NCBI GenBank assembly: GCA_017404205.1
Contig: JAFRCV010000008.1
Span: forward strand, 62,001-126,000
Reading direction: 5' to 3'
Source of the DNA: Erysipelotrichaceae bacterium
GTDB lineage: Bacteria > Bacillota_I > Bacilli_A > Erysipelotrichales > Erysipelotrichaceae
DNA: 64,000 bases
Within the stretch, counting starts at the first letter, position 1; each line of letters opens with the position of its first letter. Made by a program: the position numbers and the translations under genes. Positions 8,157 through 17,350 of this stretch are shown here, piece by piece. The notes under the pieces were generated by a model. It ran no database searches, had not been told where the DNA came from, and worked only from the letters and a program-made list of their open reading frames with translations.

Positions 8157-8981
8157 ATGAGTTTTATTGAAGTAAAAGATCTTTGCTTTTCTTATGTTGA
8201 AGATAATCTAGTTTTAGATAATCTTTCTTTTAACATTGAAAAAGGCACATATACATGTATAATTGGACACAATGGTTCTGGTAAATCAACATTAGCTAAA
8301 TTAATAGCTGGTTTATTAGAAGCTAAAAGTGGTTCGATTAAAATTGATGGTTTAGAAGTGAATGCTACAAATATTCATAGCATAAGAAGCAAACTTGGAA
8401 TTGTTTTCCAAAATCCTGATAATCAATTCATTGGTTCAACAGTAAGAGACGATATAGCTTTTGGACTTGAAAACAAACAAATTAAAAGAGAAGAAATGGA
8501 TGATATTATCAATAAATATGCTAAAGAGGTTGGTGTACTAGATTTTTTAGATAAAGAACCAACTGCTTTATCTGGTGGGCAAAAACAAAGAGTCGCAATA
8601 GCTGGTGTTTTGGCTATGAATCCAGAAATTATTATTTTTGATGAGGCAACTTCAATGCTTGATCCTAAAGGGAAAAGCGATATTAAGAAATTAATGAGTC
8701 TTTTAAGTGATACAAAAAAATACACCATTATATCTATTACTCATGATATTGAAGAAGTTTTATTGAGTGACAATTGTCTTGTATTGAATAAAGGAAAGGT
8801 CTATGCATATAGCAAAGCTAAAGATGTCTTTAATAATGCTGAAGAATTGAGAAAAATAGATTTGGATATTCCATTTAGCTTAAAGGTTAAAGAAGCATTT
8901 AATAAACAACATATTAAATTAAAGAGCAATGATTTAGAAGGGATGGCAAAAGAACTATGGCAATTAACTTCAAATCATTAA
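8157..8981 (+). CDS. ecfA1: ECF transporter ATPase EcfA1
   Basis: One of two ATPases of the energy-coupling-factor module that powers vitamin and cofactor uptake through exchangeable S components. 274 residues from 8157 (MSFIEVKDLCFSY). Walker A GHNGSGKSTL, Q-loop FQNPDNQF (typical of EcfA), signature LSGGQKQR, Walker B IIIFDEATSMLD and the switch His in SITHD. The start was chosen because upstream in-frame Met at 8109 lies beyond the only good -10 element. It overlaps ecfA2 by 25 bases. No S-component gene is in the operon, so this is the shared group II module. Confidence 0.93.
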   Translation: MSFIEVKDLCFSYVEDNLVLDNLSFNIEKGTYTCIIGHNGSGKSTLAKLIAGLLEAKSGSIKIDGLEVNATNIHSIRSKLGIVFQNPDNQFIGSTVRDDIAFGLENKQIKREEMDDIINKYAKEVGVLDFLDKEPTALSGGQKQRVAIAGVLAMNPEIIIFDEATSMLDPKGKSDIKKLMSLLSDTKKYTIISITHDIEEVLLSDNCLVLNKGKVYAYSKAKDVFNNAEELRKIDLDIPFSLKVKEAFNKQHIKLKSNDLEGMAKELWQLTSNH

Positions 8982-9814
8982 CATATATCTATGATGAAGG
9001 CATGCCTTATGCTCATAAAGCGTTAGATGATATTAACTTGAGCTTGATAGAAGGCAAAATAACTGCCATTATCGGTCAAACTGGTTCTGGTAAATCAACA
9101 CTTGTTGAACATTTGAATGCTTTATTATTGCCTAGTTTTGGAAGTTTAGAAATACTTGATAGAACAATAGTAGCTAAACAAAAAAACACAGGTCTTAAAG
9201 CGTTAAGAAAAGAAGTTGGTTTGGTTTTCCAATTTTCTGAATATCAATTATTTGAAGAAACGATACTAAAAGATGTAGCGTTTGGACCAAAAAACTATGG
9301 TGCAAGTGAACAGGAAGCAATTCAAAAAGCTAAAGAAGCTTTGAAATTAGTTGGAATTGAAGAAAAGTATTATGATATTTCCCCATTAGATGTTTCTGGT
9401 GGTCAAAAAAGAAGAATAGCTATTGCTGGCATTTTAGCGTTAGAGCCAAAGATATTAGTTTTGGATGAACCAACTGCTGGTTTAGATCCAAAAGGCGCAA
9501 GCGAGATGATTAATATTTTTATTAATCTTAATAAACAAAAAAATACTACTATTATAATCGTTTCTCATGATAATGAAATGGTCTATAACTTTGCTGATAA
9601 TACTGTCTTAATGGATCATGGGAAAGTAATATTCAATGGATTAACATTAGACTTATTCAATAACAAAGAATTATCAGACAAATATAATTTATTAAAACCT
9701 AAAATAGTCTTATTCAAAGAGCTATTAACAAAAAATGGTTTCAAAATTGACCCCAATATTCGAACGATTGAGGAATTAAGTAAATATTTAGCTAAGGAGA
9801 TTAATAAGAAATGA
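8957..9814 (+). CDS. ecfA2: ECF transporter ATPase EcfA2
   Basis: Second ATPase of the ECF module, 285 residues. Walker A GQTGSGKSTLVEHLN, Q-loop FQFSEYQLFEE, signature VSGGQKRR, Walker B ILVLDEPTAGLD and VSHD switch are all intact, as in EcfA2 proteins, whose Q-loop differs from that of EcfA1. The start lies inside ecfA1, and the stop overlaps ecfT (ATGA), so A1, A2 and T are translated as a coupled set in a fixed ratio. Confidence 0.93.
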   Translation: MAINFKSLTYIYDEGMPYAHKALDDINLSLIEGKITAIIGQTGSGKSTLVEHLNALLLPSFGSLEILDRTIVAKQKNTGLKALRKEVGLVFQFSEYQLFEETILKDVAFGPKNYGASEQEAIQKAKEALKLVGIEEKYYDISPLDVSGGQKRRIAIAGILALEPKILVLDEPTAGLDPKGASEMINIFINLNKQKNTTIIIVSHDNEMVYNFADNTVLMDHGKVIFNGLTLDLFNNKELSDKYNLLKPKIVLFKELLTKNGFKIDPNIRTIEELSKYLAKEINKK

Positions 9815-10611
9815 ACGGAATAGTCTTTGGCAAATATTTACCTTTAAATTCGCCAATACATAAAGTAGATCCTAGAGCCAAAATAATTGCGCTATTTATA
9901 TTGATAGCTTCTATTTTTGTCCCTAAATCATGGTGGTGTTATTTATTCCTTGGTATTATTATTTTTAGTGTTGTCTTGATCTCTAAAATAAAAATTTCAA
10001 TGATTTTAAAAGCTTTAAAACCAACAACTTTTATGTTGCTATTTTTGTTAATAATAAATTGTTTGACAATCAAAACAGGTGAAATATGGTTTTATATATT
10101 TAGCTATCCAATATACAAAACGGCTATCTTGAACACATTATTTATAGTTGTAAGAATATTATTAATGATTATGATAACAACAACGCTTACTGCAACAACT
10201 AAACCACTTGATTTAACCTTAGGAATTGAATCTTTATTATCGCCATTAAAGATAATACATTTTCCATATCATGAAATTGCGATGATGATTTCTATTGCTT
10301 TAAGATTTATTCCTACTATTATTGAAGAAACAATGAGAATTATGAATTCACAAAAATCTCGTGGTGTTGATTTTGAAGAAGGAAAACTAAGAGAAAAGAT
10401 TAATGCTATATTAAGTTTAATAATCCCTCTATTTACGGTTGCATTTCAAAGAGCTTTTGAATTGGCAGATGCAATGGAGGCGAGGGGCTATGTACCAGAT
10501 AAAGAGAGAACACGCTATCATCAATTAATATTTACATTTAAAGATTTAATGTTTGTAATTGGATCTTTAGTAATTTTAGGGCTAATGATTGCTTCGAGGT
10601 TTTATCTATGA
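9811..10611 (+). CDS. ecfT: ECF transporter transmembrane protein EcfT
   Basis: Membrane coupling subunit of the ECF module, 266 residues. The N-terminus has the family segment SPIHKVDPRAKIIALF, then several hydrophobic helices (about 25-45, 60-80, 105-130 and 240-262). The two cytosolic Ala-Arg-Gly-type coupling motifs that grip EcfA1 and EcfA2 are seen as SQKSRGVDF and MEARGY. Coupled to ecfA2 and to truA by ATGA overlaps. Confidence 0.93.
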   Translation: MNGIVFGKYLPLNSPIHKVDPRAKIIALFILIASIFVPKSWWCYLFLGIIIFSVVLISKIKISMILKALKPTTFMLLFLLIINCLTIKTGEIWFYIFSYPIYKTAILNTLFIVVRILLMIMITTTLTATTKPLDLTLGIESLLSPLKIIHFPYHEIAMMISIALRFIPTIIEETMRIMNSQKSRGVDFEEGKLREKINAILSLIIPLFTVAFQRAFELADAMEARGYVPDKERTRYHQLIFTFKDLMFVIGSLVILGLMIASRFYL

Positions 10612-11339
10612 GGTATAAAGTTACCTTAGCATATGATGGAAATAATTATGTTGGTTTTCAATCACAAAAGAATGGACTAGCTATTCAAGATGTTATTGAA
10701 AAAGCTTTAAAAATAATATTTAAAGAAGATGTTCGTATTGTTATGGCATCAAGAACAGATGCGAAAGTTCATGCGTATGGACAAGTCTTTCATTTTGATA
10801 ATGAAAAGGAATTTGATTGTTATAAATTAAAAGGTTCAATTAATGCGCTAATACCTAAAGATATTCATATAATTGAAGTTCAAAAAGTAAATGAAGATTT
10901 TCATGCTCGTTATAGTGTTAAATCTAAAACTTATGAATATTTAATTAATACAGGTGAATACAATGTTTTTTTAAATGGTTATGCATATCAAAGTTTTTTT
11001 AAACTAGATTTAAACTTAATGAAAAAGGGCACAGAGTTATTTATTGGTACTCATGATTTTTCATCTTTTAATACAACTCCTTATTCAATTAAAGCTAATC
11101 AAATTAGAACAATCACTGAATTTAAAATAACTAAAAAGGGCGATGTTATTAAAATAAAAGTTACTGGTGATGGTTTTTTAAGAAATATGGTAAGGATTAT
11201 GGTTGGGACTTTAATTGATTTAGGAAGAGGACAAAAAAGCCTTGACGATATTAAAAAAATGTTAAATACACCTAGCAAAAATACAAAGCGTTACAACATT
11301 ACTGGCTGTGGATTATATTTAGTTAAAATTAAATACTAA
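10608..11339 (+). CDS. truA: tRNA pseudouridine(38-40) synthase TruA
   Basis: Isomerises uridines 38-40 in the anticodon arm of many tRNAs. 243 residues, usual length. It begins MRYKVTLAYDGNNYVGFQSQ; the catalytic Asp lies in ASRTDAKVHA, followed by RYSVKSKTYEYLI and the GDGFLRNMVRIMVG core motif. The overlap with ecfT repeats the widespread Bacillota order ecfA1-ecfA2-ecfT-truA, but rplQ upstream and rplM-rpsI downstream, usual neighbours, are missing here. Its last 11 bases overlap the convergent chromate transporter gene. Confidence 0.95.
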   Translation: MRYKVTLAYDGNNYVGFQSQKNGLAIQDVIEKALKIIFKEDVRIVMASRTDAKVHAYGQVFHFDNEKEFDCYKLKGSINALIPKDIHIIEVQKVNEDFHARYSVKSKTYEYLINTGEYNVFLNGYAYQSFFKLDLNLMKKGTELFIGTHDFSSFNTTPYSIKANQIRTITEFKITKKGDVIKIKVTGDGFLRNMVRIMVGTLIDLGRGQKSLDDIKKMLNTPSKNTKRYNITGCGLYLVKIKY

Positions 11340-11901
11340 ATAGAATAATACCTAAAATTGCACTTGTAGCTATCCAGATTACTGGATGAACTTTTTTAAA
11401 TATAAAACTACAGATTAAGATAAAAATAAATATAATTAATCTTCTTATTTCAATTATTGAATTAATTGAAGTAATGCCAGGTACATATCTATCAAGAAGG
11501 ATAACGCTAGATGAAAAAACATTAAAGAAAGCATAAATTATTAAGCCAATGCATACGGCTCTTATGCCAGCCATGGCATTTTTAATATAAATATTGTCTT
11601 TATATTTATAAATAATCTTTGAAATTAACATGATTATTATTACAGAAGGGCTTACTTCCCCAATTGTTGCGACAAGTGAACCTAAAGGACCACCAACATT
11701 AAAGCCTACATATGTTGCCATATTTATACCCATAGGACCTGGTGTTGATTCCGAAATGGCAATCATATTGCTTAACTCTTGCATTGTATACCAGCCAGTT
11801 TTTTGACCTATCTCAGTAAGAAAAGGAATAGTTGCCAAGCCGCCACCAATCGCAAATAAGCCAGTTTTAAAGAATTCAAAGAAAAGTCTAAGATAGATCA
11901 T
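11329..11901 (-). CDS. chromate transporter half-protein (second gene)
   Basis: Half-size CHR-family membrane protein, 190 residues, one ChrA domain. The signature FAIGGGLATIPFLTEIGQ is followed by ISESTPGPMGINMATYVGF and several hydrophobic helices. Split ChrA pairs work as heterodimers; many Bacillota members are annotated as chromate exporters, but the physiological anion is often unknown. Its start overlaps the end of the partner gene by 14 bases, so the two halves are coupled. Confidence 0.88.
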   Translation of the reverse strand: MIYLRLFFEFFKTGLFAIGGGLATIPFLTEIGQKTGWYTMQELSNMIAISESTPGPMGINMATYVGFNVGGPLGSLVATIGEVSPSVIIIMLISKIIYKYKDNIYIKNAMAGIRAVCIGLIIYAFFNVFSSSVILLDRYVPGITSINSIIEIRRLIIFIFILICSFIFKKVHPVIWIATSAILGIILFSI

Positions 11902-12448
11902 TTTTATTTGACCTCACTTTTCCATATAACAACCCAGCTATAATACCAAATATAACAATCAAATATACAGGAACTTTAAAAAACTCTACTGAAATAAAAG
12001 ATAGTACAGCTAATATAAATAAGAAGATCGATTTAATTGAATTATTAAACATCTTAATAATAGAAGGAATAATGATGGCACAAACTCCAGCCCCTAGACC
12101 TTTTAATGCGTTTTGAATAATTGTTAAGGATGCAAAATTTTTAATGAAAGAAGCAATTATCGTAATGATAATAAGTGAAGGACTTATTACACCCAAAGTT
12201 GTAGCAATGCCACCAATAATTCCACGATGTTTATAACCAACAAAAGTTGCTGTATTAACAGCGATAATACCTGGAGTACATTGCCCAACTGCATAATAAT
12301 TTAATATTTCTTCTTCATTACACCAGTGTCGTTTTTCAACAATTTCTTTTTCTAACATCGGAATCATTGCTAAACCGCCACCAAATGTAAATAAGCCAAT
12401 TTTGAAGAAAGAAATATATAAGTCTTTTATACTAATCTTGTTTTCCAT
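11888..12448 (-). CDS. chromate transporter half-protein (first gene)
   Basis: 186 residues, the upstream partner of the CHR pair. Contains FTFGGGLAMIPMLEKEIVEK and AVGQCTPGIIAVNTATFVGY, the paired motif seen in the second half, and about five hydrophobic segments with a short basic tail. It starts 1 base after the stop of the peptidase gene with no clear Shine-Dalgarno, so translation probably depends on that gene. The inverted topology of the halves is family knowledge, not visible here. Confidence 0.88.
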   Translation of the reverse strand: MENKISIKDLYISFFKIGLFTFGGGLAMIPMLEKEIVEKRHWCNEEEILNYYAVGQCTPGIIAVNTATFVGYKHRGIIGGIATTLGVISPSLIIITIIASFIKNFASLTIIQNALKGLGAGVCAIIIPSIIKMFNNSIKSIFLFILAVLSFISVEFFKVPVYLIVIFGIIAGLLYGKVRSNKNDLS

Positions 12449-12450
12449 AT

Positions 12451-13434
12451 TTACTTAAGTTGAAAATTAATACTTCCTTTATTGTCCTCATAATCAACAT
12501 CAATGATAGCACCATTGATTATTGTCATTCTTGGTTTTGTATGACCAATATCTAAATCATAAATATAAGGAATATCTACTAATGCTGTTTTGTAGGCTTC
12601 ATCATAGCTTGTGATTAACTTACTGTCATTTGTACTTTTAAAGGCGACTCTTCCAAATAGTACACCTTTACAGTATTTAAAATAACCAGCATTTTTTAAT
12701 TGTAGAAGACTTAGATATGTTTGATAGGCACTTAAAGAAAATATGTCAAAATACCATATAATGCCATCATCCTTATATTTTTCAATAAAATCATTAACAT
12801 AATCATATTTATTACCAACAAATTTTTCGATTACATCTAAACAGCCACCAATGCATCGACCATTGAAATGAATCTTATTATCTGCTTTCCATTTTACTTG
12901 ATGATACTTATTGTTCTTGTTGACGATATCGATAAAGTCAATATATTTATCAAATGATTTTTGTTCAATTAGATTGCCTTCAATAATATTAAAATTATTT
13001 ATTTGATCTAAATCAAAATTAAGATCATATGATGAAGCATTATATCCATAAATTGTCGCAATATCTAACATTGTCGTTATCGGCAACAATAAATTTGTAG
13101 GATCTGAATAGCCCATAATCCATTTAGGATGTTTTTTTATTTCTTCATAGTTTATATAAGGAATAGTTTCTATTTGACTATCACCACCGCTAGCCATGAT
13201 GATCATTTTAATTTGTTCGTCATTAATTAATTGTCCAAATTCATTAGCTCTTTCAATTGGGCTATTAGCACGTTCGTTGTTTACTCTTACGCTTTTTGTT
13301 TCTACAATATTATAGTTTTGGATATTTAAAACAGCTAATGCTTTTAAATAATCATCTAGTTTTTTTCCTACACCTGCGCTTAATGCACAAATGCCTATAT
13401 AGTCTTCTTTCTTTAAAAAATCTGGATATAACAT
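12451..13434 (-). CDS. S66 peptidase, LD-carboxypeptidase / MccF-like
   Basis: 327 residues, serine peptidase family S66. The nucleophile lies in IMGYSDPTNLL; the N-terminal ICALSAGVG and the IIMASGGDSQIE glycine-rich segment are typical, and the late DIGHTKPRMTIINGA carries the catalytic His. LD-carboxypeptidases trim muropeptides in recycling, whereas MccF-type members cleave microcin C-like nucleotide peptides; the S-D in the active-site motif and the length favour the MccF-like branch. Lies first in a unit with the two chromate transporter genes, divergent from glpK. Confidence 0.82.
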   Translation of the reverse strand: MLYPDFLKKEDYIGICALSAGVGKKLDDYLKALAVLNIQNYNIVETKSVRVNNERANSPIERANEFGQLINDEQIKMIIMASGGDSQIETIPYINYEEIKKHPKWIMGYSDPTNLLLPITTMLDIATIYGYNASSYDLNFDLDQINNFNIIEGNLIEQKSFDKYIDFIDIVNKNNKYHQVKWKADNKIHFNGRCIGGCLDVIEKFVGNKYDYVNDFIEKYKDDGIIWYFDIFSLSAYQTYLSLLQLKNAGYFKYCKGVLFGRVAFKSTNDSKLITSYDEAYKTALVDIPYIYDLDIGHTKPRMTIINGAIIDVDYEDNKGSINFQLK

Positions 13435-13467
13435 ATTTTCGCCTTATTTATATTTTGCCACATTAAA

Positions 13468-13476
13468 TGCTAAAAT
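13468..13476 (+). promoter_or_regulatory. extended -10 of glpK
   Basis: TGC-TAAAAT; the expected start near 13483 gives a very short leader that begins about at the GGAGG (13486-13490). Confidence 0.5.
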
Positions 13477-13496
13477 TAAATTGTTGGAGGCATTTT

Positions 13497-14987
13497 ATGA
13501 AATACATAATGGCACTTGATCAAGGAACTACAAGTTCTCGTTGTATCATTTTTGATAAGAAGGGCAACGTGTTATCAGTTGCTCAAAAGGAATTCAAACA
13601 ATATTATCCTAAACCAGCATGGGTCGAACATGATGCTAATGAGATATTTGAATCAATAGTTGAAGTTGCTAAAAAGGCAATGGATAAAATTGATGTTAAG
13701 CCAAAAGACATCGCTGCTATTGGTATTACTAACCAAAGAGAAACAACGGTAATTTGGGATAAAAATACAGGTGAGCCAATATACCATGCGATTGTATGGC
13801 AATGTCGTAGAACTAGTGAAATTATTGATGATTTAGTTAAAAAAGGTTATAGCGATTTAATTAAAGAAAAAACAGGCTTGATTCCTGATGCTTATTTTTC
13901 TGGTTCAAAGATTAAATGGCTATTAGATAACGTAGAAGGTGCAAGAGAAAAAGCTAATAAAGGCGAATTAAGATTTGGTACTATTGATTCTTGGCTTATA
14001 TATAAATTGACTGGTGGCAAAGTTCATGCTACTGATTATACTAATGCTAGTCGAACAATGATTTTTAATATTCATACATTAAAATGGGATGAAGAATTAT
14101 TAGACTTATTAGATATACCAAGTAGCTTGCTTCCAGATGTTGAACCATCTAGTTACTTATTTGGTGAAACTTATTCTGAATTATTTGGCGAACCAATTAA
14201 GATTGCAGCAGCGGCAGGAGATCAACAATGTGCATTATTTGGACAATGCTGTTTTGAAAGTGGTGAAATGAAAAACACATATGGAACAGGTTGCTTCTTA
14301 TTGATGAATACTGGACATGAGGCCGTTAATTCTAAACATGGACTTGTTACAACCATTGCTGCTAGTTATGATACGGAAGTAAATTATGCACTTGAAGGGT
14401 CTATATTTATTGGTGGTGCTGCCATTCAATGGTTAAGAGATGAAATGCATATCATTGATAAAGCAAGTCAATCAGAAGAATTAGGAAGCCAAGTTGAAGA
14501 TTGTGAAGGGGCGTATATTGTTCCTGCTTTTACAGGACTTGGCGCACCTTATTGGTCTCAACATACTCGTGGAGTAATTGTTGGCTTAACTCGAGGCTTT
14601 AACAATAAGCATCTTGCAAGAGCTACACTTGAATCAATTGCATATCAAACACATGATATTGTAAAAGCAATGGAAGAAGATGCAAATATCAAACTAAAAG
14701 AACTAAAAGTTGATGGTGGAGCTTGTGCTAATGATTTGTTGCTATCCTTCCAAGCCGATATTTTAAATGCCTCGGTTTATCGTCCTTCATGCATTGAAAC
14801 AACAGCTTTAGGCGCAGCTTATTTAGCTGGGTTAGCTATCGATTATTATTCTAATTTAGATGAAATTAGAGCCAATTGGTCTATTGATAAAATATTTGAG
14901 CCAAAGATGAGTGAAATAAAACGTATTGAAAAACTAAATGGTTGGAAAAAAGCTATCAATACTGCACTATATTGGTCAAAGGATTAG
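13497..14987 (+). CDS. glpK: glycerol kinase GlpK
   Basis: ATP-dependent phosphorylation of glycerol to sn-glycerol 3-phosphate. 496 residues, start at 13497 ([20 protein letters not shown]) with GGAGG at a suitable distance. The FGGY kinase pattern is complete: [61 protein letters not shown] and GGACANDLL near the C-terminus. No HPr-phosphorylated His region was checked. Neither glpF nor a glpD gene is adjacent; a GlpA-like dehydrogenase module lies at 43.6 kb. Confidence 0.96.
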   Translation: MKYIMALDQGTTSSRCIIFDKKGNVLSVAQKEFKQYYPKPAWVEHDANEIFESIVEVAKKAMDKIDVKPKDIAAIGITNQRETTVIWDKNTGEPIYHAIVWQCRRTSEIIDDLVKKGYSDLIKEKTGLIPDAYFSGSKIKWLLDNVEGAREKANKGELRFGTIDSWLIYKLTGGKVHATDYTNASRTMIFNIHTLKWDEELLDLLDIPSSLLPDVEPSSYLFGETYSELFGEPIKIAAAAGDQQCALFGQCCFESGEMKNTYGTGCFLLMNTGHEAVNSKHGLVTTIAASYDTEVNYALEGSIFIGGAAIQWLRDEMHIIDKASQSEELGSQVEDCEGAYIVPAFTGLGAPYWSQHTRGVIVGLTRGFNNKHLARATLESIAYQTHDIVKAMEEDANIKLKELKVDGGACANDLLLSFQADILNASVYRPSCIETTALGAAYLAGLAIDYYSNLDEIRANWSIDKIFEPKMSEIKRIEKLNGWKKAINTALYWSKD

Positions 14988-14990
14988 GAT

Positions 14991-15734
14991 ATGAATATTT
15001 TACTTGTATTAGCGTTCTTGTTTTTTGTTGGATCAATTATTGGCTGGATACTGGAATTCTTTTTTAGAAATCTCATTGCCCATGATGGGCCTAAAGGCTT
15101 ATTCTTTATAAATCCTGGTTTTTGTTATGGTCCATATTTACCGATATATGGTTTTGGTCTTGTAGCGATGTTTCTTGTTACTTATATAAGCAATGAAATT
15201 ATTCAAACTCGAATTGTTATTATACCGATAATCATTATTGGTTTAACAATGACACTAATCGAAATGATAGGTGGATTAATTCTTTTAAAATTCAATATTC
15301 GTTTATGGGATTATAGCCATTTATGGGGCAATTTTAAAGGTGTGATATGTCCAATATTTGGACTATTGTGGACACTACTTGGCGCAATATTTCATTTATT
15401 AATATATCCAATATGTATTAATGGAATTATCTGGCTATCAAATAATTTAGCATTTTCATTTTTTATCGGTTTATTCTATGGTGTTTTTATTATTGATATT
15501 TTCTTTAGTTCTAAATTAATATACAAGATTAAAAAGATTGCGGAAGAATATAATGGCGTAATATTTATTGATCGTTTAAAAGGCGAATTACAAAAATTAA
15601 GATTGTCTGCTCAAGAAAAATTGAAATTCTTTAATCAACTAAAAATTGATCGCAATTCATTAATAATCATCTTGAAAAACAATTATAAAGTAATTGAAAA
15701 GAAAGTATTAAAAAGAAAAGGTCATCATAATTGA
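14991..15734 (+). CDS. membrane protein, putative ABC transporter permease (CmpB-like, PF06541)
   Basis: 247 residues, five or six hydrophobic segments in the first 170 residues and a basic, partly helical cytosolic tail. Conserved family elements include FFVGSIIGWILEFFFR near the start, GPKGLFFINPGFCYGPYLPI, and LRLWDYSHLWGNFKGVICP-like sequence cut here to WDYSHLWGNFKGVICP. The family is named for ABC transport but no ATPase partner is linked here and function is unproven. It follows glpK by three bases and is probably cotranscribed. Confidence 0.75.
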   Translation: MNILLVLAFLFFVGSIIGWILEFFFRNLIAHDGPKGLFFINPGFCYGPYLPIYGFGLVAMFLVTYISNEIIQTRIVIIPIIIIGLTMTLIEMIGGLILLKFNIRLWDYSHLWGNFKGVICPIFGLLWTLLGAIFHLLIYPICINGIIWLSNNLAFSFFIGLFYGVFIIDIFFSSKLIYKIKKIAEEYNGVIFIDRLKGELQKLRLSAQEKLKFFNQLKIDRNSLIIILKNNYKVIEKKVLKRKGHHN

Positions 15735-15742
15735 TGACCTTT
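15717..15742. terminator. shared terminator, CmpB-like gene and purine permease
   Basis: AAAGGTCATCA-TAAT-TGATGACCTTT. The minus-strand side has the better T run, so it mainly ends the permease transcript. Confidence 0.8.
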
Positions 15743-15770
15743 AACTTGTGTAAGATTTTGTTGTTTAAAA

Positions 15771-17105
15771 TTAAACAATGAAATAAACAATAAAGATAAT
15801 ATCTAATACCCAAACTGAAGGGTGAATATCTTTTATTTTGCCACAAACAGCATTAACTAATGTATATACAATAAAGCCTGTAGCAATACCATCAGCAATT
15901 GAATAGCCAAGTACCATTACAAGAATTGTAATAAATGCTGGAGTAGCATCAACTATATTGCCCCAATCAATGTCTTTTAATTGTTGTGCCATCAATACAC
16001 CAACAACAACAAGTGCTGGAGTAGTTACTGATGAAGTGATAATTGAAAGAACAGGCGCAAAAATAATTGCAAGAATAAATAAGATACCTGTAGTTACAGC
16101 AGTCAAACCAGTTCTACCGCCAGCTGCAACACCGCTTCCTGATTCAACAAATGATGTAACGGTTGATGTACCACATACAGCACCAACAACTGTGCCAACT
16201 GAATCAGCTAGTAATGCTTTTTCAACATTTTCCATTTCACCATTTTCATTAACTAAGCCAATATCATTTCCTACAGCGACCAATGTACCAGCAGTATCAA
16301 AGAAATCAGAGAATAGGAATGCGAATGTCATTACAAACCAATCAGGATGATTAAATAAAGTTTTAAATCCATCAAAGAAAGCACCAAATGTTGGCATTGA
16401 GAAATTAAAGCTTAAGCTAAAATTTGAAAGTGATGGAAGTGGATTATTAATTGGATCACCAGAAGTTAAGCCACAAAGTGTCATGATAATACCAACAACA
16501 GCAGTGATTACTAAACCCCAGAATACACCAGCAGGAACTTTTTTAATAACTAAGGCAACGGTAATTAAAATACCAAAGATGGCAAGTATTACTTCTGGGC
16601 TTGTGAAATTACCAAGAGATACTGCAGTAGCAGAATTTGCGACAACAATACCAGCATTTTTTAAGCCAATGAAAGCAATGAAGAAACCAATACCAGCACC
16701 AATAGCAAGCTTCATATTCTTAGGAATTGCATTGATGACAATTTTTCTTAAACCAGTTATAGAAATAATTACAAAAATTACACCAGACAAGAATACAACA
16801 GCTAATGCTTCTTGATACGTATATCCAGCACCTAAGCATAATGTGTAAGAAAATAGGGCATTAGTACCCATACCAGCACTAAGTGCAACTGGATAATTTG
16901 ATAACAATCCCATTAATATACAAGAGATTGCTGAAGCAATGGCTGTAGCTAGGAATACTGAATTAGAATCCATTCCTGAAGCAGATAATACAAGTGGATT
17001 TACTGCCAGGATGTAAGCCATTGCAAGGAAAGTTGTTAAACCAGCGATTAATTCTGTTTTAACGTTAGTCTTTTTTTCTTTAAGTTTAAATAACTTCTCT
17101 AACAT
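15771..17105 (-). CDS. NCS2-family purine permease (AzgA/PbuG-like)
   Basis: 444 residues, 12-14 predicted membrane segments. It begins MLEKLFKLKEKKTNVKTEL, then the AzgA-type AGLTTFLAMAYILAVNPLVL. Further AzgA-type marks are GMGTNALFSYTLCLGAG, SDFFDTAGTLVAVG and ESGSGVAAGGRTGLTAV. These proteins import guanine, hypoxanthine or adenine by proton symport. A guanine-type riboswitch and intrinsic terminator precede the gene, so guanine or hypoxanthine should shut off expression, supporting a guanine/hypoxanthine substrate. Shine-Dalgarno GGGAGG. First gene of the nucleobase/nucleoside region. Confidence 0.93.
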   Translation of the reverse strand: MLEKLFKLKEKKTNVKTELIAGLTTFLAMAYILAVNPLVLSASGMDSNSVFLATAIASAISCILMGLLSNYPVALSAGMGTNALFSYTLCLGAGYTYQEALAVVFLSGVIFVIISITGLRKIVINAIPKNMKLAIGAGIGFFIAFIGLKNAGIVVANSATAVSLGNFTSPEVILAIFGILITVALVIKKVPAGVFWGLVITAVVGIIMTLCGLTSGDPINNPLPSLSNFSLSFNFSMPTFGAFFDGFKTLFNHPDWFVMTFAFLFSDFFDTAGTLVAVGNDIGLVNENGEMENVEKALLADSVGTVVGAVCGTSTVTSFVESGSGVAAGGRTGLTAVTTGILFILAIIFAPVLSIITSSVTTPALVVVGVLMAQQLKDIDWGNIVDATPAFITILVMVLGYSIADGIATGFIVYTLVNAVCGKIKDIHPSVWVLDIIFIVYFIV

Positions 17106-17136
17106 TTTGTCCTCCCATAGTTATTCATCTACATAT

Positions 17137-17180
17137 CGTAAAAAAATAAAAATCTTTCGAACTTACACTTCCGAAAGATT
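17137..17180 (-). terminator. riboswitch expression platform terminator
   Basis: On the minus strand AATCTTTCG and CGAAAGATT form a 9-base stem with a 12-base loop followed by a long T-rich tract. It lies between the aptamer and the permease start. Confidence 0.88.
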
Positions 17181-17189
17181 GATAAAAGT

Positions 17190-17260
17190 TCATCGTAGTC
17201 CCGCGATTAAGGTCACAGGGTAGAAACGCTTTCACCAGATTTGAAAGTATATACGATTAT
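17190..17260 (-). promoter_or_regulatory. purine riboswitch, guanine type
   Basis: Reading the minus strand: P1 ATCGTA/TACGAT (17252-17257 with 17192-17197), P2 TTTCA/TGAAA, the invariant J2/3 core TTTCTACC, P3 CCTGTG/CGCGGG with loop, then GGGACTACG. The specificity base in the J3/1 segment (GACTA) is C, equivalent to C74 of the xpt guanine riboswitch; adenine riboswitches have U. Ligand binding would favour the downstream terminator. Ligand class inferred from this single base. Confidence 0.92.
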
Positions 17261-17273
17261 GTAGGACAATTTC

Positions 17274-17282
17274 ATAATAACA
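17274..17282 (-). promoter_or_regulatory. extended -10 of the permease transcript
   Basis: TGT-TATTAT on the minus strand; a start near 17267 places the aptamer at the very 5' end of the RNA. Confidence 0.5.
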
Positions 17283-17350
17283 CTAAATTACAATTTATTT
17301 CATATAAATTATAAAAATATAAAATATAATAATTTTAGGAGGGCATTCTT

